From assembly GCA_051294375.1 (NCBI GenBank), contig CM119265.1, positions 18,338,631 through 18,402,630 of the forward strand: a DNA stretch of 64,000 nucleotides, written 5' to 3'. Of this stretch, positions 38,161-50,926 are shown piece after piece (the first letter of the stretch is position 1; every line of letters starts with the position of its first letter). The position numbers and the translations under genes were made by a program. Under the pieces are notes generated by a model. The model did no database searches, had not been told where the DNA came from, and saw only the letters and a list, made by a program, of their open reading frames with translations. This DNA is from Paraspadella gotoi. Taxonomy: Eukaryota; Chaetognatha.

Positions 38161-39059
38161 CTGGAATGGAGGGGGGGGGCATTCGAGGATGAGTAAATGA
38201 AAAGAACTGAGAAGGGTCAGGACAGAATATAATGGAGAGAGCGAAAAAGACGCGGCGACATCCGACAGCAGTGAGATGGCGGCAACTAAGAGGAGGAGTT
38301 CGGAGATATTGGGCTCTCTTAACGGAAAGCAGCAGAAATTCACATTATAGCGATATTAGCATTACAGGAGATACAGCGATGGAACCGGATCGGAAGCTCG
38401 AGTGTTAACAAATTCAGAAACAGTAACCATAACGGTATCAATAACAGAGTAAAAAGACTAGCTTTTTAAGGGATAAAAAGTTTATGAAAAATTAGACTTT
38501 TTAAAATAAATGTAAAAATTTAATAAATTTAACCATATATTAGATTTAATTATATTCTTTATATAGAGTATATTCTTTTATAATGTTATGGGGAGAGGGA
38601 TGTTCGTGTTGTCTTCTGGAAAAAGAGGGAGCAGAGCAATTATACAACACAAAGTCAAAAGTTACTTTCTGTCCTAGTTTTCTAATTAGATATGACACAT
38701 CATTCTTGTTAAGAAGTCATTTATTGAAAATTCAAAATATCTAAAAAGACTGAACAGAAAGGGGTGGAGAAAATAATTTGTTATGGGATTATGGTTATTT
38801 ATGATTCGTTATTGTTGAGGGTTAAGACTACAAGGTAGAATTGTATGTTCTGATAGGGATACATACCGAGGAAAGCTTTTTAAAGAAAGGGGCGTCCTTA
38901 TATATTACATGTAAATTTAATAATCTTATTTGTTATTCTTATATTTTATAGAATACATTTGTTATTTATTTTTTAATATTTTTATATATGTTCAAAAAAA
39001 TTTTCGAGGTCATCAATTGGGAATTCATATCTTTCATAGATTTCGGCTCTTTAATCCCA

Positions 39060-39256
39060 ATATCCAGAGTAACAGAGTAAAAAGACTAGCTTTTTTAAGG
39101 GATAAAAAGTTTATATCATATCAAATATATAAAACATATAGAATGAATTTTTAATATTTTTTTCTTTTAATTAAGTAATAAAAAATAGGAACTGACGTAC
39201 TTCAGTAACTCTCTAAAAACGAGAGCGTTATAAATTGCCTAATAACTTAGGAGAGC
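39060..39256. repeat. slit intron 1 dispersed repeat, copy 1, with hairpin
   Basis: Contains AGCTTTTTTAAGGGATAAAA and, 105 bp on, ACTGACGTACTTCAGTAACT followed by CTCTAAAAACGAGAG. The CTCTC/GAGAG arms can form a short hairpin. The same pair of modules recurs at 39550-39705, and the first module alone near 38459. Probably a small transposable element family, unclassified. Confidence 0.75.
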
Positions 39257-39549
39257 TAAAGATTTATATATGGCTTCTGTGTGTAATTGCCTATCGAAAG
39301 AACTAAATAATAAACTTTGAATTTGACCATGTAACTTTTTTATATCTTAGCTCACAAACAAGTTTGAGTTTATGAATTAACGAACTGAGATTTTAATCCT
39401 CAATTCATTTAGTTACTTCAATTTCCGTTAAATTTTAAACACGCAAAATTTATGCTAAAAGAAAAAAAAATAGCAATGTTGAAAAAAAGTGCTTCAAAAA
39501 ATGTACTGCAATATGCAAATTATATTTTTAACATTCCGTACTCAATTGA

Positions 39550-39705
39550 CAAAAAGTAACAATAATAAGCTTTTTTAAGGGATAAAAAGTTTATATTATA
39601 TCATATATATAAAATATATAGAATCAGTTTTTCAGAGGGACTGACGGACTTCAATAACTCTCTAAAAACGAGAGTGTTATAGATTGGCCTATAACTTAGG
39701 CGAGA
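39550..39705. repeat. slit intron 1 dispersed repeat, copy 2, with hairpin
   Basis: Second copy of the two-module repeat (AGCTTTTTTAAGGGATAAAA, then ACTGACGGACTTCAATAACT and CTCTAAAAACGAGAG). The differences from copy 1 are substitutions, unlike the indel noise of the large duplications, so this is a true older repeat. Confidence 0.75.
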
Positions 39706-40672
39706 TAATGGATTAGTTTAGCTTTTTTTTTTCGAAGATTAAATCAGGATAAAAGCCGAATTTTGCTAATTCACTAAACATTAAAAGTCATATATTGTTA
39801 TTACCAATTAAGAGCCATACAAAATAACGTTGAGTTATCAGTTTATATATGCTGACTAATTTTAATACATATTAATAATAGAAATTTAAAATCCAATTGA
39901 AAGTGAAATTGATTTTCAAATTTTTTTTTCTGCAATATAAAATATACAAAAATCACCTGACAGTTGTTTCCTTTATAAAAAAGTTTTGAGACTTTTTTTT
40001 CTTTTTTCATTATCAGTCTTCCTCATTATTGACAACCGTGTCTTAACCATCCCACGATCTGGCTGTTGGTTTTCTTTCTTCCCCCATCCCATTCTGACGT
40101 CGTTTTTTATGTTAGCGTCGTCGTTGTCGTCGTCGTCGTCGTCATTTGTGGCGCCGAGATAGAAAATTGTACAGAAAAAGAATGAAAATCTCAGGAAACA
40201 AAAAAAAATAGAAAGGGAAAACAAATCAGAAATTTTATTGAATTTGTTTGAATGGAGATTTAGCGGAAATCCTCTTATAAAAAAGTTATTATTCCCCATT
40301 TTTAAATTTTTCAAAGCAAATATTATTATTTTTCAAAGCAAATATTATTATTTTTCAAGGAAGGATTAACGCTTGATCCTCACACCCCCCCCCCAAAAAA
40401 GAAAAAAAACTTTCGTCTCTGCTCTGTCCTTTTAAATTCTCTTTGTATTTTTGTTTTTAATTTTGTTCTCCTATTTTTTTAAAACATTTAACGATCTCCG
40501 TTTTCTTTTGTTTCTTTCAAATGTTTGAAAAGGCGTCGCCATCTCCTCAGCCTCCTTCAACCTGCCTCACCCTGAAAAAAAAAGCCACGCCTACCATCTC
40601 TTTCCTCAGGCTCAGTTCCTTATACGGGGCAAAATAACGAGAGAGCTCATCAAGCCGAGTGTCTCTCTCACA

Positions 40673-40784
<112 letters not shown>

Positions 40785-41385
40785 TCTGTCTCGTTTTATT
40801 CCTTTCGGTTTCATTAGCGGTCGGCATCTTCTCTTCCTCGAAGGTTTTGCCTTTTTTATCCTTTTCTACGGAGACACTTTTTTCACTCCTCTCTTTTTTT
40901 CCCTTCCTTTCTCTTTTCTTTTCTTTACCTCTCTTTTTCCGTATCTCGTCTCGGAGGGAGGGAGGGAGGCGGAGACCCCGAAGCTCAGGAAGACGATTTG
41001 CAGTCGACGAAAACAACAACGACAACGAAGACGACGACGACGATGACAAAGACGTCAAAAATTAGGCGACGACGATGACGACAATGTGCTCAGTAAGAAA
41101 CGGAAAGAAAAGTAGTAACAAGAGAGTAAACGATTTTATTTTGTAAAAAGACGAAAACGATGAAAAGAAAACTAGAGAGTTAGTAGTAAAATGAGATTAA
41201 AAATCGGTTCGTAACAGACGACGTCGCAACCGGTTTACCTTTAATGTCACAACGATAATTTAAAAACTTTATGAGACGAAACTCTAAACTTACATCAAAT
41301 AATTTTAATCGACGCTCCAACCTCGACCAAAAGAGCGAAACTATTTCCGGAAATCTTCAGAGACGCAACGTCAATGGTTGGCGGA

Positions 41386-41387
<2 letters not shown>

Positions 41388-41430
<43 letters not shown>
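41388..41430. repeat. (GA)n microsatellite
   Basis: Pure GA tract in slit intron 1, about 430 bp from exon 1. Confidence 0.97.
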
Positions 41431-41433
<3 letters not shown>

Positions 41434-41858
41434 GTCATCATCGCCTCCTTCCGTATTTAGTCAATCCTCGAAAGGATAAATATTTTGTCTGGAATTATGC
41501 GACTTGGACCAAACGTTGGAAAACATCGCGGGGTGGCTACGAGCGGCTCTTAGAGGCCGTGGCAACAACATCTGCTGCGGTCGGACACGAATAAGTGTCT
41601 TAGCGGTCTTCTCAGTTTCCCTCGTCACAACAAATCGGTTACCGCATTAGATTCGGTGATTTCTCACGCAATCCCCTTTTTGCCCTAAAGATCTACGATC
41701 CTTTCGCCCTTTGGTCGTAAAAATAACCTCACGATATTTCACTAGTGCTCGGCAAAGGTTCAATTTGAGTTAATCACTAAAAAAAATGTAAAAAAAAAAC
41801 CAACCAAACAAACAAACACAAAACCAATTTTTAAAAAAACGTTTTCTCCTCCGGTTAC

Positions 41859-42152
41859 CTGAAGGTCGAGCTTCTCGGCGTTCCGCGGCAACCCCCTCGG
41901 CACCGTGGACAGACCCCGATGGGAACAGTCCAGGTGAGACCCTTGACAGATGCACTCTTTGGGACAATCGTCGAAGGACCGCAAGAGGCCGTCGGCCGGC
42001 GTCGCCGACAACGACGATAGGAGAATGACGAGGAGGACGAAGGCGAGCGACGACGACGACGTCCACGACGACGATGGCGACGATCGCCTTCGTCGAGACG
42101 TCGTCGTCGAGTCTCGCGCTTCACGACGAACGTTTACGGCGTCAGAGGTCAT
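41859..42152 (-). CDS. slit: slit exon 1: signal peptide and LRR1 N-cap
   Basis: This exon encodes 98 residues from ATG at 42152 to a CAG|GTAACC donor, leaving phase 0. The ATG sits in an AACA-ATG-A context and is the first in the open frame. Residues 1-33 are rich in Arg and Ser, encoded by TCG/CGA-type repeats. Residues 35-50 are a hydrophobic core (LAFVLLVILLSSLSA), a signal peptide with cleavage probably between residues 50 and 56. Residues 63-76 carry the LRR N-cap cysteines C63, C67, C69 and C76 (spacing x3, x1, x6), then LDCSHRGLSTVPRGLPRNAE leading into the first repeat. The long N-region before the hydrophobic core is unusual, so a downstream start is possible, but no other ATG precedes the core in this frame. 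A broken copy lies at 54729-55039. Confidence 0.92.
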
Positions 42153-42981
42153 TGTTTCTTCGTTCCTTGTTTTGGTTTTCGAGTTGTTTCGTTTTTGTTC
42201 GCTCGTTTTTTCTCACTCCAATCGGCGACTTTTTTTTTTACTTTTCTCTTCTTTTTATTTTGTTTATTTATTTTTTTTTTCGTTTTTAGGTTCTCGAAGT
42301 TTGTTTTTTTTTGTTTTTGTTTTTTTCCAGTAGCTTTTCAAAAAATCGCGCCCAAGTTTTCGCGGTCGAAAAATCTTTTTGGCCGAGATTCGCGGTTTTT
42401 TTTGTTTTGTTTTTGTTTACCTTTTTTTCCGGATGATTTAAGTCGACAGGCGGCGACGACGACGTCAGACGCTCGTCTCCCGCGCGAACAAAAGGCCTCT
42501 GTGCATCAGACGATCCTCGTCGAGGAAAAAAAAAAACTTTCTTTTTTTCCGAAAATAAAATAAAAAATTTCGTCGCTCCAGGGAGATGATTTATTCCTAT
42601 TTTTTATTGTTCGCCTTTTTTATTCTTTTTTTTTTTTTGCGTAAAACTATTTTTATATATTTTTTTTTATTTTCCCCTCGCTCGTTCTCGTTTTTCTAAA
42701 AAAAAAATATTTAATAATCCTTCTCGAATTTCGACTTTTTTTATTATTATCTCGTGTTTGTTTACGTTTTCATTCCGTCGATTTGTTTTGATTTTTTTTT
42801 CACTCTTTTACATCTTTTATGTGTTCATTTGGTTCCTTCTCTCTCGTCGTCTTTTTTTACGCGATCTCCTCAGCGGGCCACGACCCTTGACCCTTTGAGG
42901 AGGCGAGGCGGTGGGAGGAGGAAGAGCGGGATGAGGAAGAGGAAGAGGATGAGGAGGAAGAGAAGATGAACTCGCCAAAAA

Positions 42982-43150
42982 NNNNNNNNNNNNNNNNNNN
43001 NNNNNNNNNNNNNNNNNNNNNNNNNNNNNNNNNNNNNNNNNNNNNNNNNNNNNNNNNNNNNNNNNNNNNNNNNNNNNNNNNNNNNNNNNNNNNNNNNNNN
43101 NNNNNNNNNNNNNNNNNNNNNNNNNNNNNNNNNNNNNNNNNNNNNNNNNN
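42982..43150. other. assembly gap (169 N) upstream of slit exon 1
   Basis: The second copy carries about 210 bp of real sequence at this point (about 55889-56098). Confidence 0.97.
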
Positions 43151-43746
43151 AGGAGGAGGAGGAGCAGGTGAGGCGTGGAGTGATGTTTCTGTTGCGCTTA
43201 TCGTCGTTTTTGTTTATTCGTCGCTCGATGTTGTTTCTGAGTTTTTCTTCTCCTCGTCGTCGTCGTCGTTTTTCGCGGAATTTTGTTGTTGTTGTTGTTG
43301 TCTTCCGTTGTTGTCTTCCAATCGATTCGCTCCTTTGGTTCACATGACGACGGCAGAGGTAAACAAAGTTTGTTTTTCTTTTCTCGTTCACCTGGCATAA
43401 ATAAAAAAGGTAAGTTAAGTGGGGAAACGTATTACGAGGGAAAACCCGTTTTCAATTTCGCTTCTCGGAAGGAAAAAAAAAACAAATATAAAAAGTATAG
43501 AAAAAAACATATTAAAAAAAAAACGAGAAAGAAACAAATATGAATCATCAAGACTAAAGTTCTCCAAAAAAAAATCAAATTGAGCACTCAGTATTTTTAT
43601 CCTTTTCCTTCTTCATTCCGAATCTGGGTTATCGCGGGAAACAATCAAGACCGAAAAAGAGTTCTGGACCCCGACAAATGGAACTCGATACGTCCCGGGT
43701 TCGAGGTCTTTGGGCCGAGAGAGAGAGAAGAGACTGAGGAAGAGAG

Positions 43747-43777
<31 letters not shown>

Positions 43778-44410
43778 CCGGTCGCGATGGCCGGCGATTA
43801 TGCAAATGTGAATTTAGTGGTTCCAATTTTGTGGGAAAGATTGGCCAGTGCCACGTTGTTGATCGGGAATCGAAAAAGAACGAGACTTCGATGGTGGGAG
43901 GATGAAGAAAAGGTGGGAAAGTCAAGGGTGGTTTACGTGCTCGCGATCCCTGAGGTCTTACTTTTTTAATCTCAAGATAAAAATGTGTACAGCATTCTCA
44001 ACGAGGTTTATTATAAATAATTTAAAGATTATACTGGTTGTACTTATTCTGCCCTTAACAATTGATATTTCTGTTACAAATTACATCAGCCTCGTACCCG
44101 GGACGAACTGGATCCTGAAAAAGAAAATTAAACTTAATCTCAATCTTAATCAGAACTTAAACTAAAAAAGAGAAATCTAATCAGTCGCCCAAGGGACGAC
44201 AGAGAAAGAAAGGAAAGAGAGAAGAAAATTTGGAAGAAAAGAGTGAAAGCAGGGAAAGAAGATCACCCATTCACAGAATACGTTAAACTTTCAAAAAAAA
44301 ACGAAATTGTGAAATGAGCGTGAAAATTAACCAAGGGCGACCGTTGATGGGTCCAAATGCCACGGGGCCATGGAGTCCCAACGCTGTAGCGCCATCGTTT
44401 CGCTCTTCAG

Positions 44411-44870
44411 GTTCATGAAATTCAATTTCGTTCTCGCGACTTCGATTCGTCGCTAAAAAAGTCTCCGTAGCGCTGAGTCTCTCCGGCGAGTCAGATTCTC
44501 TCGCTTACTTTTTCTCTTTCCGCTTTTTCATGCCTTTTTTTTCGTGGGGAGGGGTCTTTTTTTGCGGTTGTATTTGAATGAGAATTTAGGATTTTTGACT
44601 TTTCTTGCGATCATGCTTCTTTTTCTCCTTTCTGATTATTTTTAGTTTTGACCCTCTTTTCATTTTTTGGGGCGTTTGCGGTTCTTTGAAATATTTGAAA
44701 TATTTTATTGTAATTTCTGCTTTCTCGTCCCTAACATCTTTTCTGCTTTTTTTTTGCTTCCTTTATTGCTTTCTTCGAAATCGTTTTACGCTTCTTTTCG
44801 CTTCGATAAATTCTTCGTCAAAATCGATTTCACCGAACCTGGTTCTGACAAGAGGGCACTTTTGTTCAAT

Positions 44871-44939
<69 letters not shown>

Positions 44940-47900
44940 TCTCTCCTCTCTCTCTCCTCTTAAATTTTAAGTCATTAATCCCTCGACTATTTATATAGTT
45001 TTAACAATAATCGGATTTTCAATGATGTTAAGTTTTTACTTTTTAAACTTCGGTTACACCGAATTTCCTTTCTTAAATAATCCAGTTTATCGGCCATTTC
45101 GATTTTTTATTCTCACTTTTTATTTTCTGATGTCAAAGGAAGCTGTAATAGGTCATAAAAAGCGCGATTTTCCATCGAAAGCAGAACATTTAAAACAATT
45201 GTTGACTGGTTCCGGTAGCCCAAAAAAAACTCAATTTTTTGATTTTCCCAAAGCCTCGGTTTCGAACGGAAATAACGAAAAACCCAAGCCGCAACGACTC
45301 GGAATTGATCTTAATCACAAAAAAAGGAAAGACAGAGATAGGAGACGTGTTTCGATTTCTTCGCCTGCGTCTCATTCAAAAAAAGAAAATCTCTCTGCGG
45401 TTTTTCTTCAATTTTCTTTTCTCTTTTCATTTTCGGTCGTCATCCTCTTCGCACTTTTTTCTTGTTCTCTCGTTTGTCAAATCTGTTCATTGTTCCATTT
45501 TTATTTCGGCTGTCAATTCTTGCCTCGATTGCCTCCATGCACAAATTATAGGCGAAGATTTATTTACAAGACAAAAAAAAAAAGAAAGAAGAAGAGACGG
45601 GGATCCAATTATTGAAGAAAGGAATTCAAAAAAAAAGTGACTAAATTTAAATCTCGCCTATCTCTTTTTTTTTTTTTGTACATTTAAATATTAAATATTA
45701 CGTCACTTTATTTAATTTCTTTTTTAAAAAAAAACGAAAAGACCCGATAGAACGTAACATGAACGCAAAAAATACGTGCAACATAAAACATAGAAAGAGA
45801 GCAAGTTTTTAATTGATTGTTAATTTCGGCGTTCAAAAATCTCCGACAGATAAATCCTTTGAAAAGAATTTTAAAAAAAAAGAAAATTGATCGCCCAAGC
45901 GAATCCGAAAATTTCTCCAAATACGTTGTTTCTTATCACGAGGGCGTTAAGAGGAGCTCGGAACTGTGAGCCTTCGGTGACCGCCGTCTCGCCGACAGGA
46001 CTCACACACAGTCTATGCTCCCTCCTACATTGTCCCACTTGGCCCACGGCCAAAGAGAAAAAAATGAAGAAAAAATTTCGCCGAGTGCTTAGATATATGA
46101 CAAATGAGCGAAAAGAGTTTATTGAGGAACCGAAAGCGCAGAGAGTGAAAGCGCTGCTCCTTTTTTTTTTTTCGGTTCTGGCATTTCCTCCTTTCCACTT
46201 CTACACCCTTGCCCACCACTGGCCACCTGCAAGGCTCGTGGTCCACGACGCGCTTGCACCTTCCCCATCGATCCCACATACATCATCGCTTTCGGTACCC
46301 AATCTAAATAAGAGATCACCCCTGGGGTCATTCGGTTCTTGCAAGAACGGGTGGGTCGGTAGGGGGGAGAAGAGAAGGGGCGTAATCGTCGGAATTCGCC
46401 TCGGGGTTCGATCCCAGTTGAGGGGCGAGCGCCGGTCTTTGCCCAAAAGTGCTGCGGTTGTGGCCACTTTGGGGTATTCGCACCTACACCGAGTGCGGCG
46501 AGGAAATGGCGTGTGAGAAATGCTTTAAGGTATGTTAAGTTTTGTAATTTTTACTTAGTTTTTAATATGCTGACTTTTGCAAGAATATCTATTATTTCAA
46601 AAGATGACTTTGGACTTGTTTATTGCCGTTAAGGCCTCCACTCCCCCTTTACAAACATAATAACATATGTACAGGACCCTCACAAACCTTACACAATACT
46701 ACATTTTCTAACAAGCTTGAACCTTGCTTACTTATTAAACAGTGGGATCTTATTATAAGGAATTTAAGAGTGAATGTCTCGGGGTAATGCAGCCCATGGA
46801 CCGTTTTGGAATATCCGAATTTCAAACGTTTTGCTTGCTTGAGACGGCCAGGGATAAAAGATTCGGCGAAAGTTCGCTATTTGCAATGCAAGTCTGTTTG
46901 CAGTTGGTAGGCAAAAGAGAAAGAAAAAAGAGAGGATGAGTAGAGAGAATCGTTTTATGGGTCAGATTCTGTGTTCGATGTTGGAAGAGACTTCAAAAAA
47001 AAAAAACGCTAATCGACTAATCCTTTTGCGGGAGGCGGGTGGGTAATTCCGACCGGACGGCCCTGTGTCTGCGTCTGAGGCCCATTGCCTCCTCCATCAT
47101 TCTCCTTCTACCACCCGTATCGATTTTACAAGATCAGTTCGCATTTCTCTTTGACACTCTTCTATTTTATTTAACCATTGGAAACATTGTTACGATTCTC
47201 ATTTCAATGCTCGATTTCTCTCTTTTCTGTCGGCAGTGTCGTAAAACATCGTCCCTTTGCACTGCGCACACCAGTTTTTTAGTCAAAAAGCGCACTGGCT
47301 GAATCCAAAATCGCACCATCTCCTTGCTCCTCTAGAGTAAATACTAAAACAAGAACGGGTGATTCCCCAATGTGTTGCGTCCCAGTACTTTTTCCTTTCA
47401 ACATATCCTGAGAAGTGATATGGATGAAATGACATGACAGTGACATATACAATGACTAAAAAATGCGATTATTAGGCGCGTGTATTTTATGACACGCTGC
47501 CGATCAAAATAGGTACGACCGGAGGAGGCCTAAGGAAGGAGAATTAAGGAGAGGGGAGGTCGATGAGGAAGTGGCAATAATCATCGATCTTTCTTACTTT
47601 TGAGATGGTTCTGAAGGCGCTAGCAGTCCTCCTTTGGGATTGAGGTTTTTTCTGTTCTTAACAAAGTGAGCAATTCTAACTATATGGTCAAATCTCGGGT
47701 CCTTTCTGAATAAACACGTTAAGGTGGACACGACGACCGACGACGGACAACGATGCGAAACAAGTAACTTATAGTGTTGCCTTCGCGAGTTACTCTCGGC
47801 GCAAACTAAAAAACACCAAGAATCATCCGTCAACCGAGGTCACGATATTCGAATAAGTCGGATGATTTCCTTTGCGCAATGTTTTACTTTTTAAGAGTCG

Positions 47901-47979
47901 AAGATTCTCCTGTTTACAATCTGGATAATCCAAAGCATCTGTCGCCGACTCGGTCGGTGATGTTGGGTCGTTTTGAAGA
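44411..47979. repeat. inverted duplication, arm 1
   Basis: This 3.6-kb segment recurs in reverse complement at about 57430-60918. Part of it (about 46.6-47.5 kb) also recurs in reverse complement at 48005-48930. Its right part, from about 46.5 kb, belongs to an interspersed repeat with a diverged copy near 30 kb. No gene was recognised in it. Confidence 0.85.
44875..44960. repeat. (CT)n imperfect tract
   Basis: CT repeats with TTCT interruptions. The inverted copy is the purer (GA)n at 60403-60457. Confidence 0.93.
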
Positions 47980-48004
47980 NNNNNNNNNNNNNNNNNNNNN
48001 NNNN
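47980..48004. other. assembly gap (25 N)
   Basis: Marks the end of the 44.4-48.0 kb segment, after which the sequence turns into its own inverted fragments. Confidence 0.99.
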
Positions 48005-48930
48005 CGTACATTGAAAATGAGATCGTAAACCAAATGTTTCCATGGTTAAATAAATAGAAGAGTGTCAAAGAGAAAATCGGAGCTGCTTGTAAATCGATAC
48101 GGGGGTAGAAAGGAGAAATGATGGAGGGAGGGAATGGGCTCAGCCGACACGGGCCGTCCCGGCGGGACTTACCCCACCCCCTCCCGCAAAAGATTAGTCG
48201 CATTAGCGTTTTTTTTTCTGAGTCTCTTCCACATCGAATACAAATCGATCCCATAAACGATTCTCTCTCTCTCTCTCTCTGTCTTTCTTTCTCTTTGCCT
48301 ACCAATGCAAACGACATTGCATTTGCAAATAGCGAACTTCGCCGAATCTTTTATCCTACGCCGTCTAAGCAAGCAAACGTCCTTGAAATTCGGTTTCCAA
48401 CGTCCATGCTGATTACCGAGGACATTCCTCTTCAAATTTTATATAAGACCCACGTTTAATAAGCTAAGCAAGTGTTCAAGCTTGTTAGAAAATGTAGTAG
48501 TGTAAGGTTTGGAGGGTCCTGTACATATGTTATTATTTTTGTTATAGGGGGGAGTGGAGGCCTTAACCAATAACCAAGTCCAAAGTCATTTCTTGAAATA
48601 ATAGNNNNNNNNNNCGCCGCCTTCAGGAAATCATAAAACTTGAAGGAATAAAAGGGGGAATTTTGATGCAGTGCGTGTCATAAATACACGGGCTAATAAA
48701 TTTTTTAGTCATGTTATGTCATGTCATGTCATATCATATCATTATCATATGTTCAAAGGGAAATACACTGTGGCGTAACACATTGGAATCACCGTTCTTG
48801 TTTTAGTATTTTGACTCTAGAGGAAGCAAGGAGTGGTGCGATTTTGGAGTTAGCATTGCGCTTTTGTTAAAAACTTGGGTCCAGTGAACAGGGACGATGT
48901 TTTACGACACTGCGACAGAAAAAGAGAAAT
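48005..48930. repeat. inverted, order-swapped fragments of the 46.6-47.5 kb repeat
   Basis: Positions 48005-48604 match about 58207-58850, and 48615-48930 match about 57880-58206. In the other copy these two pieces are adjacent, joined at GAGAAAT|CGTACATTG; here they are in swapped order around a 10-N gap and lie between two 25-N gaps. They look like small misordered contigs. Confidence 0.8.
48605..48614. other. assembly gap (10 N)
   Basis: Joins two fragments that are in the opposite order in the 57.9-58.9 kb copy. Confidence 0.99.
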
Positions 48931-48955
48931 NNNNNNNNNNNNNNNNNNNNNNNNN
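48931..48955. other. assembly gap (25 N)
   Basis: Immediately precedes the error-rich copy of 36.3-44.4 kb. Confidence 0.99.
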
Positions 48956-49165
48956 TTCTCAGCCTTCTCTGCGAATCTTTATTTAATTCGGGCCGTCGTC
49001 GTCGTTGTCTTCGTCGTCGTCGTCGTCGTTCTTACCTACGTCTACCGGCGTAAAGATGTTCCGTCAACAAATCGAAAGTTGATGCGAAAGATGTTATTTT
49101 TTTCTGTTAAATATTTGTCCTTAATTAAAGAGACTTCGGGCCGGATTTAGAGAGAGGAGAGAGAG

Positions 49166-49231
<66 letters not shown>

Positions 49232-50001
49232 ACTGGTTGTGAGCGAATGAGAGATTTTTTTGTTTTCAATAAACTTTGTAAAGTGGACTGGCTCATTGAA
49301 TCTGTCTATTTGAAATAGGAAAAAAAGTTAAACTCAAAATTGGTCGCTAAAATTTTTAAAAGAAAAAAAAAAAAGAGCGAGAAACTTTCAGTTTTACTTT
49401 GACAGGCTCGTTCTAATCGCTTGTCAAATAAATTCATAATCATAATCATAATCATAATCAATAATCATAATCATGCTTCTAAAATCCTTATCATAATTTA
49501 AAAAAACGCCATAATTTTTCAAAATTTAGGGGTAAAAATCGCAGGAAACTTTTTAAAAATTTATACAGATATTTGAACTCTAACATTAATTCTCTATGAA
49601 AAAAAATTCCGTTAGAAAATGAATAAAAGAAAAAGAAGAAAGGAAAAATTAAGAAGGAATAGAAAGAAAGAAAGGAAGAAATAAAGAAAAGAAAGAAAGA
49701 AAGAAAGAAAAGAAAGAAAGAAAAGAAAAGAAAGAAAGAAAGAAAGAAAAGAAAGAAAGAAAGAAAGAAATCATTAACTTTACCCAATGGATGAGTTCGC
49801 TTAGACACTTGATTGGAAACGCCGTAAGACACCTTCGTCTTAATCCGTCGTCCTAGTTGTCGTCGTCGTCGTCGTCGCCCTTCCCCAACGGTTGACATTC
49901 ATGTTTATTTCTTGTTATAAAACCGTTTGAGGTGGGCGATTATCATTTCGTTTCCCCGGCATAACTGTCTGTCCTTGTCTGAAAAGTCATACCTAGTTCT
50001 A

Positions 50002-50036
<35 letters not shown>

Positions 50037-50787
50037 ATCTCTCTCTCTGCTCTCGGGTCTCTCTTCTCTTCGTTCTCTCTCTCCTCTCTCTCCTGCTGGT
50101 TCCCATACGCAATTTTTTTCTAATTCAGTCGTCGGCGATTTATATCACCTCCTCTCTTCTCTCTCTCTCTCCTCTCTCTCTCTCATCATCTCTCTGCTGC
50201 TCTCTCTCTCCTCTCTTTCTAACTCTGAAAACTCGGTTTCCAGGTCCCAATCATTCCATATTTCAAATCTCGAACGAGAATTTCGACAAAGAGAGACAAG
50301 TCGAGAGTCGGGTCCATTTTTTCAAATCTCCGCAAGGCAACACCCATTTTTGCACCTTCAGTTGGCGCACGCCCCACTTTTTCGACCAACGCCTATATAG
50401 AAGTCGTAGTGCACCACTTTGGCCAACTTCTCTACTACTCTTATGAAGGGCCTACCCTTTTCCAATCCCCGGCTCTCGTCCCTTTCGCCCCGCCACGCCC
50501 TATTCTCTCTTCCCTCACCTTCCTCTTAACCCATCGATCCTCATGAAATGACCTCAGGCCTCAATAAACTCATGGCCACCCTCACCGAGGCTCAGCGCCC
50601 AATAGGATTCTAAAATTTGGCCGCCGAGAAATCCATTTCGTGTCTCGGCCTCAGCGGCTGCGCAACGTTTTTTTTGAACACAATCCACCGAATCCTTATC
50701 CACACTTAACCCTTAGATACGACAATCACTACGGCACCGCGCGACAGACTGCTTAAACATCCCCAGCTGCGCACTCCCTCACGAACG

Positions 50788-50926
50788 CTCAGCCTCTCAT
50801 GGACTGGCAAATCGGCGAAAAGGCTCCTTTCTCGATGGCTGGCGATTTTGTTGTCCAAGCGATGGAGAAATCTTGAGGCGTTTGAGGCCGGCGAATCGCC
50901 GCGACGAATCGCCGTCAGTTGTTGCC
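50788..50926 (-). pseudogene. frame-broken second copy of slit exon 2
   Basis: This repeats slit exon 2 (38024-38160) with at least seven small indels, for instance extra bases in the CGGCGAA, TTGTCCA and ATGGAG tracts and a missing base in the CGGCGAAGTC tract. No frame can encode the LRR. The acceptor and the long G-run beside it are also repeated. It belongs to the same duplicated block as the exon 1 copy and is at the matching relative position. It is best read as an assembly duplicate. Confidence 0.85.

Larger units (their letters stand above)
42153..48955. other. region upstream of slit exon 1, no gene recognised
   Basis: This should contain the slit promoter and 5' UTR. A CpG- and TCG-rich stretch runs from about 42000 to 42520, followed by T-rich homopolymers. 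I see no convincing TATA box or other exon. The N gap at 42982-43150 is bridged by the second copy at about 55889-56098. From 44.4 kb onward the sequence recurs in inverted orientation at 57.4-60.9 kb. Open frames here are low-complexity or repeat-derived. Confidence 0.65.

Noticed and set aside
43690-43720. CGGGTTCGAGGTC resembling a tRNA T-arm
   Set aside because: No paired acceptor or anticodon arms around it.
46380-46450. GGGTTCGATCCCAG resembling a tRNA B box
   Set aside because: No A box at the right distance, no cloverleaf or acceptor stem, and the inverted copy near 59.0 kb does not keep the motif.
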